DNA from: Amycolatopsis iheyensis
Lineage (GTDB): Bacteria; Actinomycetota; Actinomycetes; Mycobacteriales; Pseudonocardiaceae
Assembly (NCBI RefSeq): GCF_024703995.1
Contig: NZ_JAMXQV010000003.1
Coordinates: 248,001-312,000, forward strand
DNA: 64,000 bases
Reading direction: 5' to 3'
This document shows, in pieces, positions 7,545 through 15,535 of this stretch (within the stretch, counting starts at the first letter, position 1; every line of letters begins with the position of its first letter). The notes below the pieces were generated by a model. That model was not told where the DNA came from and did not search any database. It saw nothing but the letters and a program-made list of their open reading frames with translations. Both the position numbers and the translations under genes were made by a program.

Positions 7545-8774
7545 TCACCAGGTGACGGGCAGCTCGTAGACGCCGTACACCTGGCCGTCGTGCTTGAACG
7601 GCAGCTCTTCGACGCTGGTGGCCAGCCGGAGCGTCGGCACGCGGCGGAACAGGCTCGCGTAGGCGACCTGCAGCTCCACCCGGGCCAGCGGCTGGCCGAG
7701 GCACTGGTGCACGCCGAAGCCGAACGCGACGTGGCGGCGGGCGTCGCGGGTGATGTCGAGCTTGTCGGGGTCGGCGAAGACCTCGGGGTCGCGGTTGCCG
7801 ATCTCCCCGGCCAGCACGATGCCCTCACCGGCGCGGATCGTCACGCCGCCGTGGTCGATGTCGTCGAGCGCGACGCGGCGGCGTCCCATGTGGACGATGG
7901 TGAGGTAGCGCAGCATCTCCTCGACCGCGCCGGCGACCAGCTTCGGGTCTTCGGTTTCGCGCAGCGCCGCCAGCTGGTCCGGGTGCTGCAGCAGGGCCGC
8001 GGTGCCGAGGGCGATCATGTTCGCCGTGGTCTCGTGCCCGGCCACCAGCAGCAGCATGCCCATCGCCGCGGCCTCGCGCCGGGTCAGCTCGCCGGTGCGG
8101 ACGCGCTGCTCGGCGAGGTCGGAGAGCAGGTCGTCGGCGGGCTCGGCGAGCTTGCGGGCGATCAGGTCGTCGAGGTAGCCGACCAGCCGCTGCTGCGCGG
8201 CGACCGAGTCCTCGGGGCTGGTGTCGCGCTTGACCAGCAGCCGGCTGTTGCGCTGGAAGAAGTCGTGGTCGGTGTAGGGCACGCCGAGCAGCTCGCAGAT
8301 GACCAGCGACGGCACCGGCAGCGCGTACGCCTGGACGAGGTCCGCCGGTTTCGGCCCGGCCAGCAGGTCGTCGAGCAGCCCGTCCACGACCCGCTGGACG
8401 GCCGGGCGCATCGCCTCGATCCGCTTGACCGCGAACGGCGCGGTCACCATCCGCCGCAGGCGAGCGTGGTCCGGGTCGTCCATGGAGATGAAGGTGCGGG
8501 CGTGGCTGCGCCGGGCGACCATGCCCGGGCTGGAGCTCGGGTAGCCGGGCAGGGTCGGGTTCGCGCTCACCCGCCGGTCACCCAGCAGGGCGCGCACGTC
8601 TTCGTGCCGCGTGACCAGCCACGGCGTGCTGCCGTCCCACAGCCGGATCCGCGTGATCGGCGCCGTTTGCTGCAGCCCGCGGATCTCGGGGGAGGGGTCG
8701 AACGGGCAACCCCGCGCCCGGGGCGCCGGGTACTCCGGCAGCGTCGACCGGTCCGGCTCGAGCGAAGTGGTCAT
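7545..8774 (-). CDS. Cytochrome P450, CYP105-like
   Basis: Haem monooxygenase of 409 residues, the length of soluble bacterial P450s. The oxygen-activation motif AGHETT is at 245-250, the ExxR motif EMLR at 286-289, and the haem loop FGFGVHQCLG has C358 as the haem ligand. It heads a P450/ferredoxin/reductase operon on the minus strand, so its redox partners are supplied in the same transcript. The substrate cannot be read from the sequence. The family is usually involved in xenobiotic or secondary-metabolite oxidation. An 18-bp palindrome precedes the gene and a MarR gene lies upstream. Confidence 0.92.
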   Translation of the reverse strand: MTTSLEPDRSTLPEYPAPRARGCPFDPSPEIRGLQQTAPITRIRLWDGSTPWLVTRHEDVRALLGDRRVSANPTLPGYPSSSPGMVARRSHARTFISMDDPDHARLRRMVTAPFAVKRIEAMRPAVQRVVDGLLDDLLAGPKPADLVQAYALPVPSLVICELLGVPYTDHDFFQRNSRLLVKRDTSPEDSVAAQQRLVGYLDDLIARKLAEPADDLLSDLAEQRVRTGELTRREAAAMGMLLLVAGHETTANMIALGTAALLQHPDQLAALRETEDPKLVAGAVEEMLRYLTIVHMGRRRVALDDIDHGGVTIRAGEGIVLAGEIGNRDPEVFADPDKLDITRDARRHVAFGFGVHQCLGQPLARVELQVAYASLFRRVPTLRLATSVEELPFKHDGQVYGVYELPVTW

Positions 8775-8794
8775 GGTGCTCCCTTCGGACTTTC

Positions 8795-8812
8795 GGTAGG
8801 CGGTCGCCTACC
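8795..8812. promoter_or_regulatory. Palindromic operator upstream of the P450 operon
   Basis: GGTAGGCG-GT-CGCCTACC is an inverted repeat with perfect 8-bp arms, 21 bases upstream of the P450 ATG and between it and the MarR gene. Position fits a repressor site; MarR at 8864-9313 or a TetR elsewhere could bind it. Confidence 0.6.
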
Positions 8813-8863
8813 TGCAGTGAGCGACTGTGCGCGTGCGGGAACCCCCGGCGAGCCGGGTGGCGG

Positions 8864-9313
8864 TCAGGCCTTGGCGGTGGCCGGGCTCGGGTCGCGAGCC
8901 GCGTCGACGAGCCGGCGGACCACCGGCAGGGCGACGTTCATCGCCAGTCTCAGCGTCGCCGCGTCCTCGGCGGGCAAGGTCGCGAGCAGTTCGGCGAGCC
9001 GTTCGTGGCGGTCGCGGCGCCGGTCGGCGAGCAGCGTGCGGCCGGGATCGGTGAGCGCGACGAGGGAGGCGCGGCCGTCTTCGGGGTCGCTGATCCGGGT
9101 CACCAAGCCTTGGCGCTCGAGGCGCTGGACGAGCTGGCTCATCGACGGCTGGCTGACGCCTTCCGCGGTCGCGAGCGTCGTGAGCCGGAGGGCGCCTTCG
9201 TGGTGGAGCCGTGCCAGGCAGGCCAGCGCCGTCATCGACAGGCTCGCCCGGTCGCTCAGGTGGCGGACGACGAGGCTGATCATCTCGTCCAGCGCGTCCG
9301 CGGTTTCGTCCAT
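8864..9313 (-). CDS. MarR-family regulator
   Basis: Dimeric winged-helix regulator of 149 residues. The DNA-binding core spans about 30-100, with the recognition helix EGVSQPSMSQLVQRLE and the wing DPEDGRASLVALT. It is transcribed in the same direction as the P450 operon and ends 89 bases before it, so control of that operon is the simplest reading. Ligand unknown. Confidence 0.85.
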   Translation of the reverse strand: MDETADALDEMISLVVRHLSDRASLSMTALACLARLHHEGALRLTTLATAEGVSQPSMSQLVQRLERQGLVTRISDPEDGRASLVALTDPGRTLLADRRRDRHERLAELLATLPAEDAATLRLAMNVALPVVRRLVDAARDPSPATAKA

Positions 9314-9433
9314 ACCTCAACTTGTATCACTGGATTATGTTGCTGTCTAACGTACCGTGCGGTCGATCACACGCTGTGTGGTGGGTTCACTGGAACGGCC
9401 GCAGGTCAAACCGGACACACCGCCGAGATGTCT

Positions 9434-9466
9434 CAAAATTTTGGATAGGCTAACTATGTAGTTAGC
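9434..9466. promoter_or_regulatory. Pair of AT-rich palindromes without an assigned gene
   Basis: CAAAATTTTG (9434-9443) and GCTAACTA-TG-TAGTTAGC (9449-9466) are both perfect inverted repeats and lie 6 bases apart. They are in a 230-bp gap between the GntR gene end (9544) and the MarR start (9313). The second looks like a MarR/TetR site, but it is over 120 bases from the nearest start codon. The rest of the gap shows no open frame I trust. Confidence 0.5.
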
Positions 9467-9543
9467 TCGCGCGGCCGACAGCGCAGGACGAACGCCGGCT
9501 CGCCGGGATCCTCCCTCGGCGGCTCCTCCGGCGCGACGCCTGG

Positions 9544-10224
9544 TCAGCTCGCCGGCCGGGCCTTCAAGATCAGGTCGGTGGTCAGGCGGATGTGCCCGGC
9601 CAGCGCCGCGACGGCCCGGTCCGCGTCGCCCGCGAGCGCATGTTCGGTGATGGCCGCGTGCTCCGCCGCCGGGTCGCGCTCGCGGTCCTGCTCGTCGAGT
9701 GCCTCCGACCAGCGCCGGTAGAGCTTCGCGCTGTCGCGCAGGCCCCGTGCGATGGCGTAGAGGCGCTCGCTGCCGCAGCCGGCGAGCAGCACGTCGTGGA
9801 ACTGCGCGTGCGCGGCTTCCCAGTCCGGCGTCACGCGCCCGGGGTCGGCCGGGTCGCGGCGGAGCGTGTTCGCCAGCGTGTAGTGCGCCGCGACGACCTT
9901 CGACCGCCACGTCAGGTCGTCGCGCTCGACGGCTCGGCGCAACGCCAGGCCTTCGATGTCGACCCGGGTGGTGGTCAGGTCCAGCAGGTCCGTCTCGGAG
10001 ATCGGGGTCACCTGGAAGCCGACCTGCGGGTTCGCGCGCACGAGTCCCTGCTCGGCGAGCCGGCTCAGCACTTCGCGGACCAGGCTCACGCTGGCGGTGT
10101 AGCGCGCGCAGAGCGGCCGGAACTTCAGTCGTTCGCCCGGCGCCAGGACGCCGCCGAGGATGTCGGCGCGCAGCCCGGCGTACACGTCGTCGGTGCGCGT
10201 CTTGGAAGCCGCCGGTGGTGCCAT
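9544..10224 (-). CDS. GntR-family regulator (FCD type)
   Basis: Transcription factor of 226 residues with a GntR winged helix at about 12-72 (LKFRPLCARYTASVSLVREVLSRLAEQG) and a helical FCD domain after residue 85. It is divergent from an SDR gene with an 84-bp gap that contains a perfect 16-bp palindrome overlapping the SDR promoter. This is the classic geometry of a repressor and its single target gene. Confidence 0.87.
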   Translation of the reverse strand: MAPPAASKTRTDDVYAGLRADILGGVLAPGERLKFRPLCARYTASVSLVREVLSRLAEQGLVRANPQVGFQVTPISETDLLDLTTTRVDIEGLALRRAVERDDLTWRSKVVAAHYTLANTLRRDPADPGRVTPDWEAAHAQFHDVLLAGCGSERLYAIARGLRDSAKLYRRWSEALDEQDRERDPAAEHAAITEHALAGDADRAVAALAGHIRLTTDLILKARPAS

Positions 10225-10256
10225 GCGGTCACCTTACACAGCTTCGAGGTCAGGCT

Positions 10257-10272
10257 AGATGTTCGAACATCT
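10257..10272. promoter_or_regulatory. GntR operator between divergent genes
   Basis: AGATGTTCGAACATCT is a perfect 16-bp palindrome whose right end is one base from the -35 box of the SDR promoter. A dimer bound here would block that promoter; the flanking GntR gene is the likely source. Confidence 0.65.
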
Positions 10273-10273
10273 G

Positions 10274-10302
10274 TTGACTTATCGAGTACGCGGCTCTAGA
10301 AA
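10274..10302 (+). promoter_or_regulatory. Promoter of the SDR gene at 10309
   Basis: TTGACT (10274-10279), a 17-bp spacer and TAGAAA (10297-10302). The ATG follows the -10 box by only 6 bases, so the transcript is expected to be leaderless. No ribosome-binding site is present. Confidence 0.6.
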
Positions 10303-10308
10303 GGGCCC

Positions 10309-11046
10309 ATGCCTCGAACTCAGCCCCGCACCGTCGTCGTCACCGGAGGCGGCACCGGCATCGGCGCCGCCACCGCCGCCCGCTTCGCCGCGGCCGGCGA
10401 CGACGTCACGATCACCGGCCGCCGCGCCGACGTCCTGGCCGGCACCGCCGCCGAACTCGGCGTCCGGCACGTGGTGTTCGACGCCGCCGACCCGGGGGCG
10501 GTCCGCGACGCGCTGGCGGAGCTGCCGCCCGCGGTCGACGTGCTGGTCAACAACGCCGGCGGCAACACCGACCGGCAACGGCCGCCGGTCGAACCCGGCG
10601 ACCTCGCCGGGATCGCCGCGGCGTGGCGCGCGAACTTCGACGCCAACGTGCTCACCGCCGTGCTCACGACCGAAGCCCTCGCACCCCGGCTCGCCGACGG
10701 CGCCCGCGTCGTCACGATCGGCTCGATCGCGGCGAAGCAGGGCTCCGGGTCTTATGGCGCGGCCAAGGCGGCCCTCGAAGCGTGGAACGTCGAGCTGGCC
10801 CGGAAGCTGGGTGGCCGCGGCATCAGCGCCAACATCGTCGCCCCCGGTGTCACGGTGGACACCGAGTTCTTCCAGGGCACGGTGACCGAGGAGTGGGTCA
10901 AGGCGCGGGTCTCGGTGGCGTTCGACCAGCGGCCCGGCACCCCCGCCGAGACCGCGGACACGGTGTTCTTCCTGGCGGGCCAGGGATCCGGGCACATCAC
11001 CGGCCAGGTCGTCCACGTCAACGGCGGCGCTTACACCGCTCGCTGA
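10309..11046 (+). CDS. Classical short-chain dehydrogenase/reductase
   Basis: NAD(P)H oxidoreductase of 245 residues. The cofactor motif TGGGTGIG is near residue 12, followed by NNAG, and the active-site pair is seen as YGAAK with a serine in SIAAKQGSGSYG. The C-terminal GQVVHVNGG is typical of classical SDRs. Transcription is probably leaderless and repressed by the divergent GntR protein. Its 3' end overlaps the convergent luciferase-like gene by 16 bases. Confidence 0.88.
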   Translation: MPRTQPRTVVVTGGGTGIGAATAARFAAAGDDVTITGRRADVLAGTAAELGVRHVVFDAADPGAVRDALAELPPAVDVLVNNAGGNTDRQRPPVEPGDLAGIAAAWRANFDANVLTAVLTTEALAPRLADGARVVTIGSIAAKQGSGSYGAAKAALEAWNVELARKLGGRGISANIVAPGVTVDTEFFQGTVTEEWVKARVSVAFDQRPGTPAETADTVFFLAGQGSGHITGQVVHVNGGAYTAR

Positions 11047-11867
11047 ACCCGCGCTTCGCGGGCGACCGCGCGCAGCACGCCGATCGGGTCTTCACCCATG
11101 GCGTGCAGCCCGACCTGACTCGCGCCGGCCGCCAGCTCCGCGCGCACGCCTGCCGCCACCGCGGCCTCGTCGCCGTGGAGCACCAGCGCGTCGACCAGCC
11201 GGTCGCTGAACGGCTCGGTGAGATCCTTGTCGGTGTAGCCGATCCGCCGGAGGTTGTTGGCGTAGTTGGCGATGCCGAGCATGGGCCGCACCCTGGCCCG
11301 GCCGGTTTCCCGGGCCCGCTCGACATCGGTGTCGAGCAGCACGCCGTGCCCGGGGATCACCAGCTTGGCCGGGCCGAGCGCCGCCCGGGCGCGGCGGGTG
11401 TGCTCGGGCGTCACCTGGAGCGTGAGCGTGCCCGCGGCGCGCTCGGCCGCCAGCCGGAGCATCTTGGGGCCGAGCGCGGCCAGCAGCACGCGCTCGGCGG
11501 GGACGCCGGCCGCGGTCAGGACGTCCAGGTGGCTCGCGACCTTCGCCAGCGGCGACGCGTACCCGGCGTCGACCTCCCGGTGCCCGGCGCCGATGCCGAT
11601 GAGGAGCCGGTCGGCGTGCTTGGCCGCGATCCGGTGGTAGGCGGCGGCGATGGTTTCCGCGTCGGCCTGCCACACGTTGAGCACGCTGGTGCCCACCACG
11701 ATCCGGTCGGTGGCGTCGAGCAGCCGCTCCGCCACGAGCAGGTCGGCCGCCGGCGACGCGGCCAGCCAGATCGCGCCGTACCCGGCTTCTTCCAGTGCGA
11801 CGGCGTCCGTCGCGGTCGCCTCGGCGGCAGTCAGGTAGGCGCCGAGCGATCCCGGTTCGATGGTCAT
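11031..11867 (-). CDS. Luciferase-like (F420-dependent type) oxidoreductase
   Basis: Member of the LLM superfamily, 278 residues from the ATG at 11867; a GTG two codons upstream is possible. The TIM-barrel segments typical of the group are seen: ALEEAGYGAIWLA, VVGTSVLNVW, RLLIGIGAGH. In actinobacteria most such proteins use coenzyme F420, but no F420-specific proof is visible here. It is divergent from a LysR gene, with a LysR-type box in the gap. Confidence 0.8.
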   Translation of the reverse strand: MTIEPGSLGAYLTAAEATATDAVALEEAGYGAIWLAASPAADLLVAERLLDATDRIVVGTSVLNVWQADAETIAAAYHRIAAKHADRLLIGIGAGHREVDAGYASPLAKVASHLDVLTAAGVPAERVLLAALGPKMLRLAAERAAGTLTLQVTPEHTRRARAALGPAKLVIPGHGVLLDTDVERARETGRARVRPMLGIANYANNLRRIGYTDKDLTEPFSDRLVDALVLHGDEAAVAAGVRAELAAGASQVGLHAMGEDPIGVLRAVAREARVQRAV

Positions 11868-11923
11868 GATCACGACTTCACCACCGGCCGGCGCCGCGGG
11901 CCAGCGTCAGCTCCGACGTGCTG

Positions 11924-11942
11924 CGATAAGCTTCCCTTATCG
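11924..11942. promoter_or_regulatory. LysR-type box
   Basis: CGATAAG-CTTCC-CTTATCG has 7-bp perfect arms and contains the T-N11-A pattern of LysR-type sites. It lies 24 bases before the LysR start and 57 bases before the divergent oxidoreductase. Confidence 0.65.
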
Positions 11943-11966
11943 TCGAGACCGGCCGGGTGGGAACTC

Positions 11967-12827
11967 ATGGAGCTGCGCGCGTTGCGCTATTTCGTCACCG
12001 TCGCCGACGAACTGCACTTCGGCCGGGCCGCCGAGCGGCTGCACATCGCGCAGCCCGCCGTCAGCCAGCAGATCGCCCGGCTGGAGCGCGAGCTCGGGGT
12101 CCGTCTTCTCGACCGGTCGCCGCGGCGGGTCCGGCTCACCGAGGCCGGAGAGCGGGTGCTCGAGGCGGCACGCAGCACGCTGGCCGCGGCCGGCCAGGTG
12201 CGGATCGCGGCGAAGCAGGTCATGACGACGGTGCGCATCGGCACCGCCGCGGGCATGACCGCCCGCTTGGAACGCGGCATCGACGCCCTCCGCGAGCGGG
12301 CGCCGGAGTTCGACGTCGTGCTGGTCGACCTCCCCGTCGAGGCCCGGCTCAACGCGCTCCGGCAGGGCGAGCTCGACCTGGCGCTGACTCGCGGCGTGCG
12401 CTCGGTGCCCGGGCTCGTCGTGCTGCCGACGTGGACCGAGCGCCTGTTCGCGGTGGTGTCCCGGCACCACCCGGCCGCGGCTCGCCGCACCGTCGCCCTC
12501 GCCGACCTGGCCGGCGACACGCTGCGGTTCCCCGCCCGCGAACACGACCCGCTCCTGCACGACGCGCTGGCCCAGGCGTTGCACGACACGGGCCTCTGCC
12601 CGGCGGCGGGCCGGCCGACCGGCACGGTGCAGGACACGGTCGTCGAAGTCGGATCGGATCCCCGCAGCTGGACGGTGCTGCCGGCCGACCAGGTCGCCGA
12701 GATCCGTTCGACGCGGGTTCGTTCGATCCCGCTCGAGCCGGCGATCACGATCGCCGGCAGCGTGGTCGTCGCGCCGGGTCAGGCGAGCAGTGGCGCGGAG
12801 TGCGCGGTGGCCGCCTTCCGCGACTGA
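11967..12827 (+). CDS. LysR-family regulator
   Basis: Transcription factor of 286 residues with the standard LysR order. Residues 1-60 form the winged helix (MELRALRYFVTVADELHFG, then AQPAVSQQIARLERELG and the wing LLDRS), and residues about 90-285 the periplasmic-binding-protein-like effector domain. The ATG at 11967 is chosen because the protein then begins exactly at the conserved LysR N-terminus. It probably regulates the divergent luciferase-like oxidoreductase through the box between them. Confidence 0.88.
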   Translation: MELRALRYFVTVADELHFGRAAERLHIAQPAVSQQIARLERELGVRLLDRSPRRVRLTEAGERVLEAARSTLAAAGQVRIAAKQVMTTVRIGTAAGMTARLERGIDALRERAPEFDVVLVDLPVEARLNALRQGELDLALTRGVRSVPGLVVLPTWTERLFAVVSRHHPAAARRTVALADLAGDTLRFPAREHDPLLHDALAQALHDTGLCPAAGRPTGTVQDTVVEVGSDPRSWTVLPADQVAEIRSTRVRSIPLEPAITIAGSVVVAPGQASSGAECAVAAFRD

Positions 12828-12840
12828 ACCCGGCTGTTCT

Positions 12841-12853
12841 GTCCATAGTGGAC
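12841..12853. repeat. GTCCA-TAG-TGGAC palindrome between convergent genes
   Basis: The only intergenic copy of the 13-bp palindrome that recurs in this window (see findings). It lies between the LysR and galE stop codons and could also act as a short stem in both transcripts. Confidence 0.5.
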
Positions 12854-12858
12854 GTGGC

Positions 12859-13818
12859 TTAGCGGTGTCCGGTGTGGAAGGCCCAGGCGTCCGCGACGAT
12901 GTCACGCAGGTCCGGCTTGGCCGGTTGCCAGCCGAGGTCCTTCTGCGCCTTCTCGCTGCTCGCGACGGTGATCACCGCGTCGCCGTCCCGGCGAGGGGCG
13001 AGCACCACCGGGATCGGGTGCCCGGTGACTTCACGGGCCGCTGCCACCACCTGCATGTTGGTGTAACCGTTGCCGTTGCCGAGGTTGTAGACCTCGTGGC
13101 GGCCGGGCTCGATCGCTTCCAGGGCCAGGACGTGCGCCGCGGCCAGGTCGGCGACGTGGATGTAGTCGCGCACGCACGTGCCGTCCGGGGTCGGGTAGTC
13201 GGTGCCGTACATCTGCAGCCGCTCCCGCTTGCCCGCGGCGACCTGCAGCACGATGGGGATGAGGTGGCTTTCCGGATCGTGCCGTTCGCCGAGCGCGCCG
13301 ACGGCGCCCGCCGCGTTGAAGTAGCGCAGGCTCGTCGCGCCGAGGCCGAACGCCGTGGCTTCCGCGGCCAGCATCAGGTCGACCACGAGTTTGCTGGCCG
13401 CGTAAGGATTGCGTGGCTCCACCCGGGCGGTCTCGGCGAGCTTCTCGTCGCCGTCGCCGCGGTACATCGAGCCGGTCGACGAGAAGATCATCCGGGGGAC
13501 GCGCGCCGTCCGGATCGCCTCCAGCAGGGCGAGGGAGCCACGCACGTTGACGTCCCAGTAGAGATCCGGCCTCGCCACGGACTCCGCGACCTCGATGCGG
13601 CCGGCGAAGTGCAGAACCCCGTCGAAGCCCGCTTCGGGAGTCAGCACCCGGGCGGCGTCGTGCACGGACAACCGGTGGAACACGACGCTGTCCGGAACGC
13701 TCTCGCGGTGACCGGTCGACAGGTCGTCCAGCACCTCGACCTCGTGCCCGGACGCCAGCAGGGCCCGCGTCACCACGCTCCCGATGTAGCCCGCGCCACC
13801 CGTGACCAGCAGTCTCAC
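12859..13818 (-). CDS. galE: UDP-glucose 4-epimerase
   Basis: Interconverts UDP-glucose and UDP-galactose using bound NAD, supplying galactose for cell-wall and exopolysaccharide. The protein has 319 residues. The Rossmann motif TGGAGYIGS is at the N-terminus, FSSTGSMY carries the active-site serine/threonine, and NPYAASK the catalytic tyrosine and lysine. RYFNAAGA and the late GNG motif match GalE. The GTG at 13818 is preferred because GGAGG lies 8 bases before it. Divergent from a lipoprotein gene. Confidence 0.9.
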   Translation of the reverse strand: MRLLVTGGAGYIGSVVTRALLASGHEVEVLDDLSTGHRESVPDSVVFHRLSVHDAARVLTPEAGFDGVLHFAGRIEVAESVARPDLYWDVNVRGSLALLEAIRTARVPRMIFSSTGSMYRGDGDEKLAETARVEPRNPYAASKLVVDLMLAAEATAFGLGATSLRYFNAAGAVGALGERHDPESHLIPIVLQVAAGKRERLQMYGTDYPTPDGTCVRDYIHVADLAAAHVLALEAIEPGRHEVYNLGNGNGYTNMQVVAAAREVTGHPIPVVLAPRRDGDAVITVASSEKAQKDLGWQPAKPDLRDIVADAWAFHTGHR

Positions 13819-14006
13819 CGCGTGTTCCTCCCTCGTCGATCGACGCGGGAAGTCTAGCGATGCCCGGCGGTCAGCCGCCCGGGACGATGAGGACGGGGTA
13901 CTCGCGGTCGACGACGCGCAACGCTGTCGTGGCCCACGCACCGCCGGCAGTGCAGCGTCGCGGGCCCACGCCACCGTCTCGGGTGACACCCAGCGGAGCC
14001 TCATCG

Positions 14007-14032
14007 GTGGCAAATTGCGGAAAAGTGTCACT
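14007..14032. promoter_or_regulatory. 26-bp shared motif at the lipoprotein promoter
   Basis: This 26-bp element begins GTGGCAA and ends AAAAGTGTCACT. 22 of its 26 bases recur, in reverse orientation, at 60746-60771 upstream of the other lipoprotein gene. It is an imperfect dyad with GTGxCA and TGxCAC ends. A TACTCT -10 box follows at 14051-14056. The remainder of the 274-bp gap between galE and the lipoprotein shows no open frame I trust. Confidence 0.6.
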
Positions 14033-14092
14033 CTTGCCTGGTGCCGGCGCTACTCTCGGCCCGGCGTTGTCCCCGATCTTGAAAGAGCTTCC

Positions 14093-14584
14093 ATGTCCTT
14101 TCGTGCCTTCCCCTTGGTCGCCGCCGGTGTCGCTCTGCTGATCGCGGGTTGTTCAGGGGGAGGCGACAGCTCGGGCGCCGCCACGTCCTCGGCCGCGACG
14201 GCGAAATCCGGCGGGACCTCGAAGGCTCAGCCGACGACCGAACCGGTGGGCGACGACGCCGTCGGGCGGTACGAGACCTACCTGCACGCGATCGGCAACC
14301 GGGACGTCGCCACGGCCTGCGAAATCGGCCGGCCCGCCGCCGAGGAGTCGCGTGGCAGCAGCGGACCCTGCGAACAGTCCATGAAGATCCAGTTCGGGAT
14401 GTACGACCCGGACGAAATGAAGGCGATGCGGGGCGCCAAAGTGGACAAGGCCGGCATCACCGAATCGCCGACGCGGGTCGAGATTCCCACCGGGGCGGTC
14501 AAAGTCGACGTCGAGCTCATCGAAACCGAACTGAACGACGCCGTCATGGAACTGCGTGACGGAAAGTGGTACCGGGTCAAGTGA
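14093..14584 (+). CDS. Small secreted lipoprotein
   Basis: 163-residue predicted lipoprotein. A basic-poor signal peptide ends in the lipobox LIAGC near residue 20, followed by a serine/threonine/alanine-rich linker to about residue 50 and a small C-terminal domain that resembles the DUF4878/NTF2-like group (Y..A...RD...AC). The linker is typical of actinobacterial anchored proteins. Function unknown. Its promoter shares a 26-bp motif with the lipoprotein gene at 60848. The 3' end overlaps the convergent hydrolase by 8 bases. Confidence 0.8.
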   Translation: MSFRAFPLVAAGVALLIAGCSGGGDSSGAATSSAATAKSGGTSKAQPTTEPVGDDAVGRYETYLHAIGNRDVATACEIGRPAAEESRGSSGPCEQSMKIQFGMYDPDEMKAMRGAKVDKAGITESPTRVEIPTGAVKVDVELIETELNDAVMELRDGKWYRVK

Positions 14585-15482
14585 GCCGTTCGGCCAGCCA
14601 CTGCGCGATACCGGTCAGCACGTCCTCCTCGACGGGCCGGCGCAGCAGCTTGCGGTAGCCGAACACCGTTCCGGGGCCGTCGGTGCGCCGGAGGATGTGG
14701 GTCAGGTCCGGGATGCGATGGGTTTGCGCCCCCGGCACCAGGTTCGCGATCACGTCCAGGTCGGCCGGGTCGACTTGGGTGTCCTTCTCACCCGTGAGCG
14801 CCAGGACCGGGGCGTTGACGCGGCTCAGGTCCGGCCGCGGGTCGTAGGCCAGCTGTTCGCGCCACCACTTGGCGTTGACGCGGATGCCGCCGACGCGCGC
14901 CGCGTCGGTCGTGGTCGCCGATAGCCGGGCCAGCTGTTTCGCGCCCACGCGACGCAGCAGCGGGTGGGTCACGCGCGGTGCCAGCCGGGCGCCCTGCCAC
15001 CGGACCGCCGCCTCGCCTCGGCGGGCGTACCCCGCGAGCAGCACCGCCGCCGCGGGGTGCGCGTGGGCCGCCAGCCACATCGCGTGGACCGCGCCTTCGC
15101 TGTGTCCCAGCACGCCGACGGCGCGTCCGCGCACTTCCGGGTGCTCGCGCACCGCCTGCAACGCGGCCGCGGCGTCGGCGCGGTTGTCCAGGAAGCCCAC
15201 CGTGTGCCAGTCGCCGGGGGTGGCGCCGACGCCGCGGCGGTCGAAGCGGAAGGACGCGATGCCGTGCCGGGCCAGGGTTTCGGCCAGCGGACGGCCCAGG
15301 TCCAGCCGCAGCTTGGGGGTGTTGGAGTCGCGGTCTAGCTTGCCGGAGCCGGGCAGGCAGAGCACCGCGGGGTGCGGGCCGGGCCCGGCGGGCAGGGTGA
15401 GGGTGCCCGCGAGCGCCACGCCGTCCGCCGCCGGTGCGGCCAGTTCGATCCGCCTCGCCACCTGGGGTTCCGCCTCGATCAT
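14577..15482 (-). CDS. Alpha/beta hydrolase (dienelactone-hydrolase/esterase type)
   Basis: Serine hydrolase of 301 residues. The nucleophile elbow GHSEGA, the oxyanion region CLPGSGKLDRDSN, an acid in GEKDTQVDPADL and a late histidine in DLTHIL complete a plausible Ser-Asp-His triad. No signal peptide, so cytosolic. It is divergent from a winged-helix regulator, with a three-half-site operator in the 53-bp gap. Substrate unknown. Confidence 0.82.
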   Translation of the reverse strand: MIEAEPQVARRIELAAPAADGVALAGTLTLPAGPGPHPAVLCLPGSGKLDRDSNTPKLRLDLGRPLAETLARHGIASFRFDRRGVGATPGDWHTVGFLDNRADAAAALQAVREHPEVRGRAVGVLGHSEGAVHAMWLAAHAHPAAAVLLAGYARRGEAAVRWQGARLAPRVTHPLLRRVGAKQLARLSATTTDAARVGGIRVNAKWWREQLAYDPRPDLSRVNAPVLALTGEKDTQVDPADLDVIANLVPGAQTHRIPDLTHILRRTDGPGTVFGYRKLLRRPVEEDVLTGIAQWLAERLT

Positions 15483-15497
15483 CGCCGACCTCCATTG

Positions 15498-15521
15498 TTA
15501 TCAGTTTTGATAAAAGTATCA
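15498..15521. promoter_or_regulatory. Three-half-site operator
   Basis: TTATCA-GTTT-TGATAA (15498-15513) is a perfect inverted repeat. Its right half also pairs with TATCA at 15517-15521 as TGATA-AAAG-TATCA. The spacing of 4 bases is the same in both, so two dimers could compete for the middle half-site. It overlaps the promoters of the divergent hydrolase and regulator. Confidence 0.65.
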
Positions 15522-15535
15522 GAGGAGGTAATGAT

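Noticed and set aside
4616..7555. 979-codon plus-strand frame across the ABC, GntR and reductase genes
   Set aside because: It runs antisense to four genes with clear motifs; its product is a low-complexity Arg/Ala-rich chain.
12841..12853. Rho-independent terminator
   Set aside because: A stem of only 5 bp with no T-run; better explained as one copy of the recurrent palindrome.
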